Source: Ischnura elegans
Taxonomy: Eukaryota; Arthropoda; Insecta; Odonata; Coenagrionidae
Direction: 5' to 3'
Assembly: GCF_921293095.1 (NCBI RefSeq)
Contig: NC_060248.1
Coordinates: forward strand, 75,957,243-76,021,242
Length of the DNA stretch: 64,000 nt
Numbering within the stretch: the stretch's first letter is position 1; each line of letters begins with the position of its first letter. The position numbers and the translations under genes are program-made. Below are positions 31,790 through 45,400 of the stretch, one piece after another. The notes beneath the pieces are model-generated. The model was not told where the DNA came from. It searched no databases and was given only the letters and a program-made list of their open reading frames with translations.

Positions 31790-32501
31790 CAGCAGACTCC
31801 CGATTATCCGGCTGCGGTTTATCCGGGTTGCGGATTATCCGTGCATGATTTTAACTCTCGCTCAATTTTTCCCGCGATCTTATAAAAAAATAAAATTGGA
31901 CCCAAAATTATCGGAATTACTGCATTAATGCTAGGATACACCAGGCTTATCATTTCCGTCAGAATCCCGTTCGTAAAACGGAAGCGATCGCGCACTAGCT
32001 GCATTCAAGGGATCACCGAGTTCGTGTTTTCCAAGCCTAGCAGTGCGCGAACGCACTCCGTGATCACGGATACACGTCCGGCAGCAGTTGCAACCCGGGC
32101 AACTTGTGCGAGACGCGACTGCGTGGCGTGGTGCCTGACGATGTAGTTTCCGACGTTGAGCAGTTGTTTTGAAGCGTTTGTGCAAATCACTTTTCTGTAT
32201 CCGCGATCACACAGCTACGATAGTGTGGTTTTCGAAACCAGGCCTTACATGGAGCATTAATAATACGAGTACAACCATGTTATTGCCGCTAAAAAGATCG
32301 CGAACTGGCGAAGAAAGCTCTCATTGAGTCCGGGAAGCACGCTAATAAAGCAAAATAATGGCATAAATAATAATATATTGTTTGTTTTACGTAAATTATG
32401 ATCATTAAAAGACATTGGATTTGATGTTTGGGTTATCCGTGTTTTCCGATTATTCGTGCCGTCCCTCCCCATCATTAGCCCGGATAATCGGGAGTCTACT
32501 G
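31790..32501. mobile_element. Pogo/Tigger-type MITE
   Basis: 712 bp flanked by TA (31788-31789, 32502-32503). TIRs CAGCAGACTCCCGATTATCC (left) and CAGTAGACTCCCGATTATCC (right, reversed) differ at one base. CAGTAGACTCCCG-type ends with a TA target are characteristic of pogo/Tigger-like elements. Internal open frames lack a transposase. It starts 28 bp from the piggyBac-type MITE. Confidence 0.8.
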
Positions 32502-32503
32502 TA

Positions 32504-34609
32504 GTGTCTTCCTGTATACCTATATCTCTTTTGAATGCGGGTCATTGACACATACTTATTGAATGATCTCTTATAGTTTCATCTTTGAATGCACCAAAGG
32601 AACTCAGTTTCTTGTTCATGAAAGCATAAAAGAAAGTCAACAACTGTTTCGCCTCTAGTGGGACAAAGTTCTAAAAGATTGACATTTATAGGTAATATTT
32701 TTTTAATGGAAGAAAGTATTCATTCAGGATAGTAATGCCATGTTGGTAATCATCATATGCTCCACATTTCTCGTTGGGAGGAGCCTGTCTTCAAGCAAAT
32801 TATAATAGAGTTTCTGGATTGCCTGCCCTCCCAAGTGCATCAATGTGGCAAATTTTCGTTGTGCTGTGACTGTAAATGATAGTACATATACTAATTAGCA
32901 GGTCCATTTGGTGCAATTCATACTCAGTAATTCTTGGGGAATGTTGAAAGTGTATCTCGTGAATGGATGGAGCTACCATCAGGTCATGGTCATGTAGTGC
33001 TGCTTTCCGATTCAACTGGGTAAATCATTGCTAAGGCATTTGCAGAGTAACAAGCTTATGAGGACATCTGAAGAGTTGTGGGAGTCGATGAGGTTATGAA
33101 ATTGCAACAGCTTTAGATGCTACAGATTCTCAAATGTGTCTCCCAAGAGGTAACTAGGCGGAAAAAAATATGAACTAGGCTCCTTTATTTATCCCATAGA
33201 CAGTCATGAGTGGAGAGTAGTGCACCCAAATTAATGGACTTTCCAGGAGGCTTGCCCGCCAAAATGTGCTTGTGGATAGGGCAGGACCCACAGCACACAC
33301 CTGGCATTACATAAATGAAACCTGCTTGAGCACCTAGAGGCTTATTATTGATGAACAAATTCTCAGGATAATTAAGAATTGTACTGAAACAGAAACTCGA
33401 ATGAAACTTGGAGATAAATTGGTCTGTGACATTAAAAGAACTGGATGCTTTTTTGGGAATTTTCTACTTTAGGAGTCCTCAGGGCCAAATCTCTTCCTCT
33501 AAAATCATTGTGGTCAGTGAAGTGAGGCTTGCCCTTACGCAAAGACACAACTTTAAGGGAAGTATTTTTGTATTTTCTTAGATTTCACATGAAAGTAAAG
33601 GGCCAAGTAGACTGTCTATAGACAAATTTTCCCTTATATCGGAGGTGTAGAGCGATTTCACTAAAAATATTTACCCATACAATTATCTGGGGCATCCATC
33701 ATGAATTGAACAGCACAGTGGGCAAATTTGACCCCTACGACCTCTAATGCTGAGCAAGCTTCCATCCTCCAAGTGTTTTAGCTTGTAATGCTTGCACACC
33801 TAATAAAACTATGTTGGTATTTAACCATGGTCTACTGGCAAGTATACCATGGTCATCTTTGTAACTCATTCTTTTCCCATCATATGCAAAGTATGTAATT
33901 ATCAATACTTTTCTCCCTCCTGGTTAATAGCCTTTCTATGCTTGCGACCTCCATTCTAAGATGCAACAATATTTTAGTGTAACTTATTCCTCTTGAATCT
34001 TTGCATTTTATGCTGTGAAATTCTTTTCTTTTGTCCTTTAAGTGTTGTCGATTAAGATATATATTCTACTAACAATGTGAAATCCCATCCCATCAAATGC
34101 TGTTATTCATGAATTTATCCCTAAATCAGCCTTTGCATACTGTATTGAGACATGTATTGAAAGTACATATGCTTTTTCTCCATAGCAGTTTAACATTTAT
34201 CTTTTTTTTCAATGTAGACATTTTGACCAGAATAGGTATTTGAAATCTTGATAAATAAAGATGAACATTTGATTGCAGTTCCCAAAATATGTAATTAAAA
34301 CCATGAAAACCACACATTGGTATTGGAGTATACATGTCATTAGTATTTTGCACCACACCTTGTGGAAATGAAAAATCATTCAAGGAATGCTATTTGAGAT
34401 ATTTTTATGGGATATTTTCTTTAAAAAATTAGCCAATTATTTGCAGGGGTAATGTTCATTTTTTTTAAATAGCTCTCATTTATTTAAATAAATATACTAT
34501 CCTGAGGTTAGGAATTTTTAATTTTACAAAATACACATTCTCACTGCTCGAAATTAGTGATTCCTTCAAGGGTTCTTTATACCTATATATACACATATTT
34601 ATCTGAACA
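32504..34609. other. No supported gene
   Basis: Intergenic sequence, moderately AT-rich, with no domain-bearing open frame on either strand. Parts (32580-33500) have a slightly higher GC content and may be an old transposon body that I cannot place. Confidence 0.4.
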
Positions 34610-34722
34610 TAGTCCCCCCCTTTTTTTCCAAAAATAGTAAAAGTAAAGGCAGGAATTTATTTAATCTCAAAATCTTAAAATTTTCCCGAAGGTGAAGCCT
34701 CAAAATTAAGGGAAGGGGACTA
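34610..34722. repeat. Short pogo/Tigger-like MITE relic
   Basis: TAGTCCCCCCCTTTTTTTCC at the left and GGGAAGGGGACTA at the right form imperfect inverted ends, similar to those of the relic at 29075-29133. Confidence 0.35.
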
Positions 34723-34790
34723 GGTATATATTCAGAGAAATACAGAACTGATATTGCTGTGTATGAAGCTAGAATTAGATACATAGGGCA

Positions 34791-35102
34791 CATTCAGGGG
34801 GAGTGAGCAATCAGAGCCCTATGGGAGCGGACTGCTTCACTGCATATTCTCAGCCTTGCTGTGTGGAAAAAGTTAAGCAAGTGCTACATTATGGGTTTTT
34901 AATCATATAGCTACACACCTTTGGCCACCTTGAGCTAACATTTAAGCTCCTGCCAATCAGGGACGAGTGCTCAGGCAAGTAGCGGCCGAAATTACCCCTC
35001 TGAGAGATGACTGAGAACTCACACTGACCTCTTATGTTGCGGTCTGCTGTTTTAGTGTGATGTTGTTGTGGTAGTGCTCTCAGCACTCACTCGCCCTGAA
35101 TG
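34791..35102. mobile_element. MITE of unassigned superfamily
   Basis: 312 bp. The left end CATTCAGGGGGAGTGAG and the right end, reversed, CATTCAGGGCGAGTGAG differ at one base, with partial similarity continuing for about 10 bp (AGAGC). Target duplication not resolved. No open frame of note. Confidence 0.5.
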
Positions 35103-36444
35103 ATCCCATGCTCTTTGTTTTTGTAATCAGTAGTGTAAGGCTAGATGGAATTCATACTGAAATGAGGTATTCAAGATGAGAGTCATCCTCAACCCAAAAT
35201 ACATAATATCTTTTGATGACATCATGGTAAGGTATTTGATTCATTCATAGTGTGACCTCATGCCACAAGATTTTGAGATTAACTTTGGTGCTGTACTAAG
35301 CAAAATATCTGTTCATATTTCTTCTTAATAATTTTGAAAGAGCGATGAAATTTATTTAAATATATGCAGTGATCCATTGCATTCATTTACATTTAGTTTT
35401 GTTGTTTCTCATTTAAGTTTTGTCACTTTTTCAGGTATTACCAGATGTTTTAATTTGGCTTAGGTCAACAAGAATCCTGGCGAGAGGAATACCCATGTTG
35501 CTGATTGTGGCTCAACATCTCTTTAAATTGCCTCGATTCTCAAACATGGAGCAGAGCAAGGTTTGAGTCCAGGGTGGTCACTGTATTATTTTTGAATAAT
35601 TATGCATTTGTTATTTTTATTACCTCATATCAAATGCCTAATGTGTCAGACCTGCATTTTCTTCTGTGAATACCCTACTTAATGCATTTCTTGAATGATA
35701 TTTATGACATGATGATGAGTAACTTTAAATTTATTAGAAGATATTTTGTAAATTTTATTGTACAACAATCAAGGTGTTTATTTATTATGTCTTAATTGAC
35801 GACAAGGACATGTTCTTTCCAAGTGTATAAACTTTTAATTTCAATTAAATGAATTCTTAACTCTTTTGAGCTGCGTTTAATTTTGGGTGCAGGCTTCCTT
35901 AGTATACAACATGAATAGGAAAGTCTTGGAAAAATTTTCCCATGTTAATTTAATCCTCTTATGGGGTGTTTAATATTTTATTATTTATATGTACTTATCA
36001 AATTATCGTGAATTGCTTGTGACAGAAAGTGTTTCTAATAATGAAACTAACACCAATTATGGTTTTTATGAGCAACTATTTTTACTTTTAAACTAAAATT
36101 GCCATAGAGTGAGATGATCATATCATAACCATGTGGTCTCACACAATTGAAATAAGCCTAACTGCGAGTTCGGGGCTTTATCCCTCTAAATTAATCCCTA
36201 CTGAAGTTTTAAGGGAAAATTCTAGAGTATCTTATCCCTAATTTATTTCTATCTTTTGCTTGTCTGTTTTAATAAACTGATCCGTAATATCTAATCCTGA
36301 AAGCCAAAGCTTGAGAAAAGGCTTCCCTTAGTTGCTTTATTAACCTTTCTTAGTGTTATTTACACACAGTGGTACATAGTGATTGGTGACTTCATGTTTT
36401 AGGATTTTATGATTAATAGTTGTAAAATTTCAACATCATTGAAG
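35103..36444. other. 3' flank of the second acid phosphatase gene
   Basis: AT-rich, no other gene seen. Contains a minus-strand AATAAA at 36336-36341, 104 bases past the phosphatase stop codon. Confidence 0.45.
36336..36341 (-). terminator. Polyadenylation signal of the second acid phosphatase gene
   Basis: AATAAA on the minus strand, 104 bases downstream of the stop codon at 36445-36447; the nearest canonical signal in the expected range. Confidence 0.4.
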
Positions 36445-39400
36445 TTAAACTGTACATTCCGCCACTAGGTCCTTAGGGAGAACATGTTGTGTTATTTCTT
36501 CAAATTTCTTCAAACTGCATATGTATTGTTCACCACATCCTGGTATTTTCATTGGAAAAGCTGTTTGATCTGGTCCTGGTCGGTAGAGTATCTTATGGTA
36601 GGAAAAAAATGAAATTTAGTTTGGGTACAGGAGAAATTTTGTAATTTATAATTTTTCTTTTCATAGTGGAATTTTGGAACACTTTTGAGAATGATTTGGT
36701 GAATAAATTGTCAATAATGTGAAAGCGTTATTTTTTCCATGATACAACTTAATGCAATACATTCGATGTGGTACTTTTTGGTAATTCTTGAATTCTTTAC
36801 TCCGTGTTCTGTTAAATGTTGATGTGAATATTCATGACTGGGTTTTACCTTGCAATCTTGAAACTTAATCCCTCTGTAATACAGCTAACAAAAAATGTTT
36901 TATGTACTTGTTGTAAAAATATCATTTAGCTTTGAAGCTTTGAACGTTGCATCAGCTTTAAGCATTTAAACTTCTTAGAATTTAGCGAGTAATTCTATGA
37001 AGGTTGATATTCATGAACTCATTTACTGGGCATTATTTTGATGAAGACAATGTTGTCACTTACCCTTAAGAAGAAGGAATTTTGGTACTGAAAGAGTTCA
37101 AAGAGGAGAGTGGCTGTGTATCCAGGTGGTTTTTTTGGTGGTGAGCACAAAGCCGCAAGTACATCATAAATGCTGGTTTCATGAGCTGAGTAGGCATACA
37201 TTTTGATTGTATCCTTTCCCATCGTTAAGTTCTTCATGGCAGTTATTATTGTCTTGAGGAGTGGCCCTTCAAATGCAATCAGAAGTTGCTTTATGTATTG
37301 CTGACTAATGTTAACAAATTATGTATGTATGTACTTAGTTCCACAAAAGGCATGCATAATATTTTTTCTGGAAATTTAAGCTCCTGGCTCTTAAATTTTA
37401 TTCAAAGCTGTCATTGTCTTCAGCTCTATTTTGTGAAAGTAGGAGGATGTTAACTGATATTAGATGCAGTTATGTCTAGCTTCCAATGGGCAAGTTCTAC
37501 ATTTGTTAGAGGATGATAGGATAACCTGAATAGCATGCCAGGTCAAACAGACTTGACTAGTGTTCTGAGGCTGTATTTACTAGAAATATGGCCAGAATGA
37601 AATAAATTTCCAAATGTAGTTTCCGGGCCATTGGGTTTGAGAGGAAGCATAGTGATCAGTAGTTATACTATATAGGGTGCTTTCGAATCGCGTATCTCTG
37701 CTGATCTGTTTTAAACTGTTTAGCTCAGAGCGTGTTCCAATCGCAGGTGTGACGTTATCTGCGCTAAACAGATTGGAACACATCCTGCACCATTGTTTGT
37801 CTGCGCTAGTGTGTTTCAATCTGTTGCGATGTGAGCTAATCTGCGCAAGGTGATTGGAAAGCACCCATAGTCTCACAAATAGCACTTCAACCTCGAAATG
37901 CAACTGTGTTGTGCTTATCACATTAAGTACATAAGTATACTGAAAACAAGGCAGCAGATTCTTTGGGCACTGGATGGGGTTTGAATTCACTTTCATTGAC
38001 TTAACTAAACCCAATACTTCTTCTGTGGCATTCTAGCCAGGTCATCAAAAGGAGGCTGACATCTTCTGTTGGGTGATAGCGAAAGGGCACAGTGATTTAA
38101 ATCAGAGTATGAATGTTTATTAACCATATTGATTTCTGACCATGGTTTTCTTTCAACCCAACCTTTAGTTAACATTAACCTCATTAGAACCTTAAGTAAC
38201 TTAGTATTTATGTATATAAAAAACGAATAGGAACATGACAATGTATACATACCTCCTGTCAAACGTCTCATTTCCTCCGTCAGTGATCCAGCCTTGAGAT
38301 ATTCCATTAGGAATGATTCAAGTGGCTCTGGATAAAGTGCGTTTGCCCACTCTGGGATTATTCCTTTTCGGAGTAACTGATTTCATGTGAAGGAAAACAT
38401 AGAGTTACATATATTATATGTACATATATATTCTTTGTTAAACCTTACTGGTTTTTGAAGGTGCTTGCTAGTATCAATGTAGGGTGCATGAGGCATTTCA
38501 GTTCAAATAAATTTGCACAAGTTTATCACTGACATATGAAGGTGTATTGGTATTTTGACCTCTCATTTCATAGGAATTGTATCTCAAATGAAGCTTGCTT
38601 CATGAGCTGTTCATTTATTTTCAGTCCCTTGTCATCACTTGCTTGAAGAATATTATGGCTGTATTTTATTGCAAAATCGTAGTGGATGACTGTGCAATGA
38701 AGTTGGTGTTAAACCTGGTTCAGGGATTACTTGATTGTAATGTAAACATTTCTTTGTATGTGTGTACTTCAATTTTGGCTTAAAAGAAGAAGATAGTTGT
38801 CACTATTGAAGTAATTTCCCTTGCCATATATTTATGAATTTGAAAAGCATTCCTTTTGGTTCTGAGAAAAAGCTGTGTGCTAGGAACTAAAGGTAGATTG
38901 TTAATTGGCCCTGACACAACTGTTGGCACACATTTTTATTATGTGTCTATGCCGTGTTCTTAAATATTTTTATTATTGCTGATATAAGCTGTTGATTTAT
39001 TTTTCCATCATTCTGGAATATTTAGGGTAGGGGAAGATGAAATGGGAGCTGAAATATAAAGAAAATAAGTGAAGAAATTGTGGGAAAAGGAAATGTTGAT
39101 CATTTTTAATGTGTTTTTTTAATTGTTTAAGGAAACTAATCCTCCCAAATCTACATCCTAACCATAAATGATCATGGTTTAGAACTTTTCACCTCTCAAA
39201 AATCTAATAAGAAATATAAATGCTTATTTAAACCTTTTCATTCCTCCAAATTATTGCTTAGTGATAAAAATTATAGGTGGGAGCTTCCACCTATAATTTT
39301 TATCACTTCTATAATTAGGGTGATGGAGGAAAGCGGATGCCAGATTCGAATTCAGGATATCATTTTACATAGGTATTAGTAGGAATGATATCAGAGATCG

Positions 39401-42400
39401 AAAAAAAATTTTTTGCTGTCCTGTGTTATCTGAAAATGAAGATGCATATCATTGCTGTTGAATTTTTCATCAATTGTGATCGTATTTTGATGGGTATTTC
39501 TGCTTTCAAACCTGAGTGATAATGAATTATTTGTTTTTCAAGGCAAAGATTCCAAGTCATTTACTGGAAATTTTCCAGGTAAAAGGAATAGATAAATATT
39601 TATGGAAGGGTTAAATGATTTTTTTTACTTATCAGTATTTTTAACCTTGTACTCACCTCTACAGTTAAAGTGTCATAAAGCCAGCATATCTGGGTTGGAT
39701 GAGTCATTATTTCATATCCAGAGTTTTCCTGTGCATACTGAAATAATTGGAGGTTTTCATTCTTCAGCTGTTCAAAGCGCTCATCTCTGAACATATCCAC
39801 CAATTTTTCAGCTTTGGAACAGTTCTGACCGAAAATCTATGAAGAAGAATATGATTTGATTAGGACTATATCCTGTGTCAAATGCCCTCTCAATTTTATA
39901 TGTTTATGTATTTTATTACTAATGTAGAGTTAATTTTCATTTGAAGAAACATACACCAATACTTGGGTACTTGCACAAATAATTCAGGAAAAAAAAATTT
40001 GTTTCTTTATTTTCTGTTGTAAATATTCATGAAGTTGTAAGTTCTGATTTTGAGGAGTGATGCGTTGGATGACAAATAATTGTTTAGTGGACCCATAAGA
40101 TTTTGCTCCTATAGCTATCTCAATGATAATATAATATGGTCTCTGAAAGGGATATATGTATCATGAACAGGATGTCATTTGATGTCAAATGGAATGGGAG
40201 TAGGTCCCCACATAAAATTTTGGGTTTCAGTGGCATAGTTACTTTTATAGATGAACTTTAGTTTTGACAATGAGTAAAGATTGTGATAGGTGATCAGTGA
40301 ATCCCTGAGAGAAGAAGCAGCTGAGCAGTATGCATATTTGCAAGTGGCATCATCTGCTTGTTTCCTTAAGTTAATTTCCTTTATCTTTTGAACCAATGTA
40401 AATTACAATCTCAGATCAATAGCTTTTTGCCTTTTGTTTGCTAAAATCTAGTAATTGCTATTTCAGTCTTTATTTTTCTAGTTTTAAGAGTGGTAATTAT
40501 TTTTTTGTTTCATTCAGCCTCATTGTGTTAGATAGGTTTATTGCAGTGATATATGTATTTGCTAGGTTTACGGAATGCAATATAGGTAATTCATAAATTG
40601 TCAATGACAGCATTTGATTTCACTAACGATGTAAATATCTCAGTATGATAGAGACCAGCCGATACCATGGTAAAATGTATTCAATTTGATGGCTGAACAA
40701 ATTGCTAACTAAATATTTTAATTTTTTTAAATAAAAATTTGGGCTGGCTGTATTAGGCGTACGATACACGTTCAGTTTGGCATCAAGATCTGGACTGAAG
40801 GAAGAACTGACAGTGTGTGGTGATTCCTTGAGGCGGATCGTCGGTCGGATGGCCGAGTGGGAAACCAATGAGGTTCCGACCAAACTGCACAAAAAGCTAA
40901 AAAAGGCTGAAAAAGGCTAAGCCTTGAGGCCAAACTGAATGTGTATGGTAGGCCTTACTCTCATGCATTGGCATTGCCAAGGTTGGCCTGCGAGGTGTAG
41001 ATCGAGCAATATCCAGGGGATTAATCCCCTAGGTAATATATTATCAGGGTTCCCACTTAACCGTGAAAGCCTTAAAACCGTAAATAGGCTGTGAATTTCG
41101 TCTACCGTGAAAAAACCTGGAAATAACCGTGAATTTCATCATAAAACCTTAAAAATCTCTCAAACTTATAGAAAAAGAACTATAATTGACAGATAAGAAA
41201 AAATGATATTTCAATCATGTTTCAAGGTCGAGCCACATACAGACACTGTCCCCACATTTATCTCCACACGTATATTCGAAGTGCAATTATTTGTCCTTGT
41301 GCCATGACGACACATTGATCTTGAGCCTGTAATTGGAAGACCGGCATACAAAGTGTTCATTAACCCTGGCTAAAAATCAGACACTTCTTTACTTCCCAAC
41401 CTCACTGCTCCCTCCATTTTGCCACTCAGAACCTTAACCCCTTAACCTTCACCTAAATTTTGATATTATATCGATAGGTGACGCCATGAGAAATAGCACT
41501 TTCATTGCTACATTTGAATTCATGGCGCCTGTCGCGGTTAATTAATTTTTAGTTAACGTGCGGGCGGTGATTGTTACGTCATCAATATTTCTGCCTAAAA
41601 TGGCTTATCAACAGACCGTGAATTTGACGATATTTAGACCGTGAAAACCTGGAAAAAACCGTGAATTTTATAATTTAGTTAGAGTGGGAACCCTGATTAT
41701 AAGGCTGGGCTTATTACTCAGAGACTTTAATGCCCTGACCTAAGGAAGAAAGGCAAGAAAGCAAAAAAGGCAGGAGACACCATGGTGATTAAGGGCAAAG
41801 GGGATTGAAGACTGTGTCAGAAAAAATTCCAAGTTATCATGAGGAAGACCCAGGCTACCTCTAGCAAAATCTGATTTACTATACTTAGAGAAATGGATGA
41901 TCATCGTATGATAGAATGACCATTCATTATGACTGACTAACCACGGTGATAAATTTATGGAAATACCCACAATGCACAAAGCCTCTGAACCATAACTGGC
42001 TAAAGTACTCAAATGGAAATCGGGGGATCTGGGATCGAATCCCGGTAAAGGCTATTTTTTTCTCTGTGGATTTTTCGTACAGGATCAGTGCGTGAAATTA
42101 TGATTCTAAGGAAAAAGGAATAGCAATCAGTCAGAGAGGAAAAAAAATTTTGGCGACAGTACAGACGAAAAGAGTATTGTATTGGACATGTTGAATGAGA
42201 GAATGGGAATTTACTTGGGAGAACTTTATGGCGAAAACAGTAGACGGAGAAAGGGAGGAGGGGGAAAACGATCTATAAGTACAGTAGGTGTAAACAAGGA
42301 AAAAAAGGAGATATTGTAACAGTGAAGTATGGTACTGCACTACAGGATGATCACTAAATGATAACTGAAGTTCATAATGGGGTATTTTTAAATTAATTGA

Positions 42401-45400
42401 CTTGTCCATCATATGTTTTACTGTACATTATGATAGTTTGAAAAATAAAGGCACAAATATTTTTTCGTTAATCGATCCGTCTCCTATTTCTCGACGTATT
42501 CGCGGCGAAAAATTCATTTTTTTTCGAAAAAATTAGGAGTTATCGGGGTAAAAATTTATATTATTTAATGTGAGCATTGTGAGAGGATTTTTTTTGTCGG
42601 GCTGTGCGATTATGAGAACGTGCTGAATTGGTGAAAAGCGTCATTCAGTTGAGTCGGAAAACGAATTTGGTGTTTGTAGGTGGATATAAACCAGACTAAA
42701 ATGTGAAAAACACGAAACTCGGGGATGTGACAAAACATGTCTCATTCTGTGGCTAATCTGCTTGGAATGGGTACCGTTTCTCGTTTATACGCACTTTGGT
42801 AAGTCTCGGGAGCGTTAGGTCATGAAAGTTAAGGAGGGATGGGTCTCGTGCTGGGTGGCAATGGTGTATAGAACTTTTGAAGTTGATTGAAAATTGCGTT
42901 TTTTTTTAGGCTACATATTATTTTTGACGGATTACAGCCATCCTGAGCCCGACATTATAAAACTGGAGGATACCGTTGTAGAACTTAAGTTGGTAGATAT
43001 ACGATACCATGGATCCGTACAGAAGTAATAACGTTGATTGTCAATTGCGTTTTTTTGGTGAAATATTTTTTGACCGAGCATGTATGTTGTGTAAATCAAA
43101 CGGCTGATCTTATGCGTTGGGATCGAAGAAAAAGTATTTTGAGAGAATCACACTGATGACGGCGAGATGTTCTGCCTTTAAATTGAAGATAGTGAGTATG
43201 TTTAATGATTTGGTGTTTGACTCAGCTCCGGCTCGCCTATGTAATGAAAAATTGCTATTATGTAAATCTTCAGCTGAGAGGAGAGCAGGGGCGGATCCAG
43301 GATTTTTTTCTGGGAGGGGCACAAGCAAGGCCGTATCCAGGATTTTGTTCTGGGTGGGGCACAACGATACCTCGTAATATAAAACGAACGCAATCATAAT
43401 GGGACCGTATTAAAAATCTTGCATATTTTTGAGGGTCTGGGGGGGGGGGGCACGTGCCCCCGTGCCCCCCCCCTGGATCCGCCTATGGAGGAGAGTGTAA
43501 TGGAAGAGAGCCAACCACTGAAGAACTTATGAACGAAGTCACTGATAAAATAGAATCGATTTGGAATGGAAGATGTACCAGCATTTTGTCCCCGTACCAA
43601 ATGCATTGGCAGCGAAGTAGGCGACATTAATACCTCCCAATGCATATGTTTCTGTTTAATTACCCTGTAAATGACCACCTTGTCTCGCGTAGCAGCTCAA
43701 AACAACGACCAGACAGCTGAAATATTATTGGCGTTTTGGGGGGTTCAAGCAGTTCCAGTGCCACATTGCAAAATTTCCTCTTTGAGAGGTTCCCGTACGG
43801 GCATCTACGGAAAATCGTAGGGTTTTTATACTTCATAGGGAAATCTTTCCTTTCCGTAGAAAATCATGGAAACTTGTAAAATTATGGTTTCGATGGTAGT
43901 GGCCCGCGCCGCCCTGATGACGGCGTTGGGATTTTCGTATCCTCTCCCTTCCAACCCTATCCTCACCCCGGAGGCGTCGGTGGACTCCCTACCGCGGCGG
44001 CGGCCACCATGGGCCCTCATCCGCTATCCCTACAGACATAACTCGCTGTTTCTGAGATTGCAAAATGACGATGGCAAATGTAATCGCTGTGATTACCGGG
44101 ATAGGGAATGGTGATTTGTTTTCGTAACCTTACCGTGTCATACTTGTTGTCTGCGATGACCCGGAAGGGGGTCGGGTTCCATTGGACGTCCGGCTCGTGG
44201 ATTCCTTTGCCTTTTAGGGATCTCCAAAGTCCAGCTTGATTGGCAATAAGGCTCATTATTGTGCGGTCCACATCCGTAGTTACGGACTTGTATATCTTCA
44301 CATTGAACTCTTCTGGTAAGAGGCCATAGTTCTGTGGTCCGTACAACGCCTTCAGCAATATCCCTAATTTTATCTGTTGCAGTATTCCAGTCTGTAATTG
44401 AGCGCAAGGGCTTAATGATTTCATTTTTTTTGTGGTGCCTTACTCATGACGAACTACCTCAGAAACGCTTAACAGTGCCCTTCAAAAAGTTAGCAATCAG
44501 TGGAAAATTTTCTCAACTCTAAACACGTAAAATATTAAGTTACTTATGCGCCCTTTGACCTTCAACAAAAGAGAAAAAATAATATTAATGTAAAGGGATT
44601 GTATTTAGAGACTGCGAAAATCTATTATTTATAAAAAAAAATGGTACAAAGCCCTTCGATCATAAGAAGTTTGCGGCGAATATTTCCTTAGAGGATATGA
44701 ATTCAAGTTGAAGTTTACGTCACGGAAGTTGGATCATACAGGAGGAGTTGTATCAATTAAATATTTGTGTCAATTGCATTCATTTTTTTATTTATTTTTT
44801 TTGTCCGCTCATTGGTCATCTACCCCCTTTTTTGTCTTCATTAGAAAATGAGAAATTAAAATATTTTAAAATGTTTATAACGTAAAAATATATCATTTAA
44901 GTTAAAAATTTTTGTTGTAGTACGTATGGTAATGAATTTATGATTATTCAGAGGATTCATATAAGATGATTAATATACCTATTGTTAATGTAGGTGACTA
45001 TCAATATTCATTCCGTTCATCTACGAGGTGTTTATAGTAATGAGAACTAAACCAGTTTTATTCTTACCAGGAATAACTACTTACATCAGTTAGCTCACCC
45101 CATCCTCCGGGCCAACTCTTGAGGTCGTGATAGTGGCTCTTTGGATATGGGGATTTAGGATTCCGGTCACCATGCCTGTAAATCTGTGCATATTAAATTT
45201 ATATTATCTGGACCTTGGGAAATGAATCTCTGTTCGAACTAATCTCAAGATATGTGTACTAACTTTATTTAAAATTATTCTTATTGATGGTTGAACATTT
45301 AAACAGTACCATATTTATCGCCTTTAGACTCTTATAGAACGCTTAAGTTGCCCGTATATGGGCTTTACTTTATTGGGGCTTTTATGAATAGCTTTTTGAA

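Noticed and set aside
31928-32190. Arg/Thr/Ala-rich open frames on both strands
   Set aside because: They sit inside the pogo-type MITE bounded at 31790 and 32501 and show no transposase motif.
42010-42053. Possible tRNA gene with a good B box
   Set aside because: No complete cloverleaf can be formed and the segment continues into a body shared with other copies; it is a SINE head. The same applies to 22530-22640, 47230-47302, 52836-52905 and 53153-53225.
43110-43399. Four overlapping open frames
   Set aside because: They cross the ends of the hAT-type MITE and owe their length to its G/C runs; no domains.
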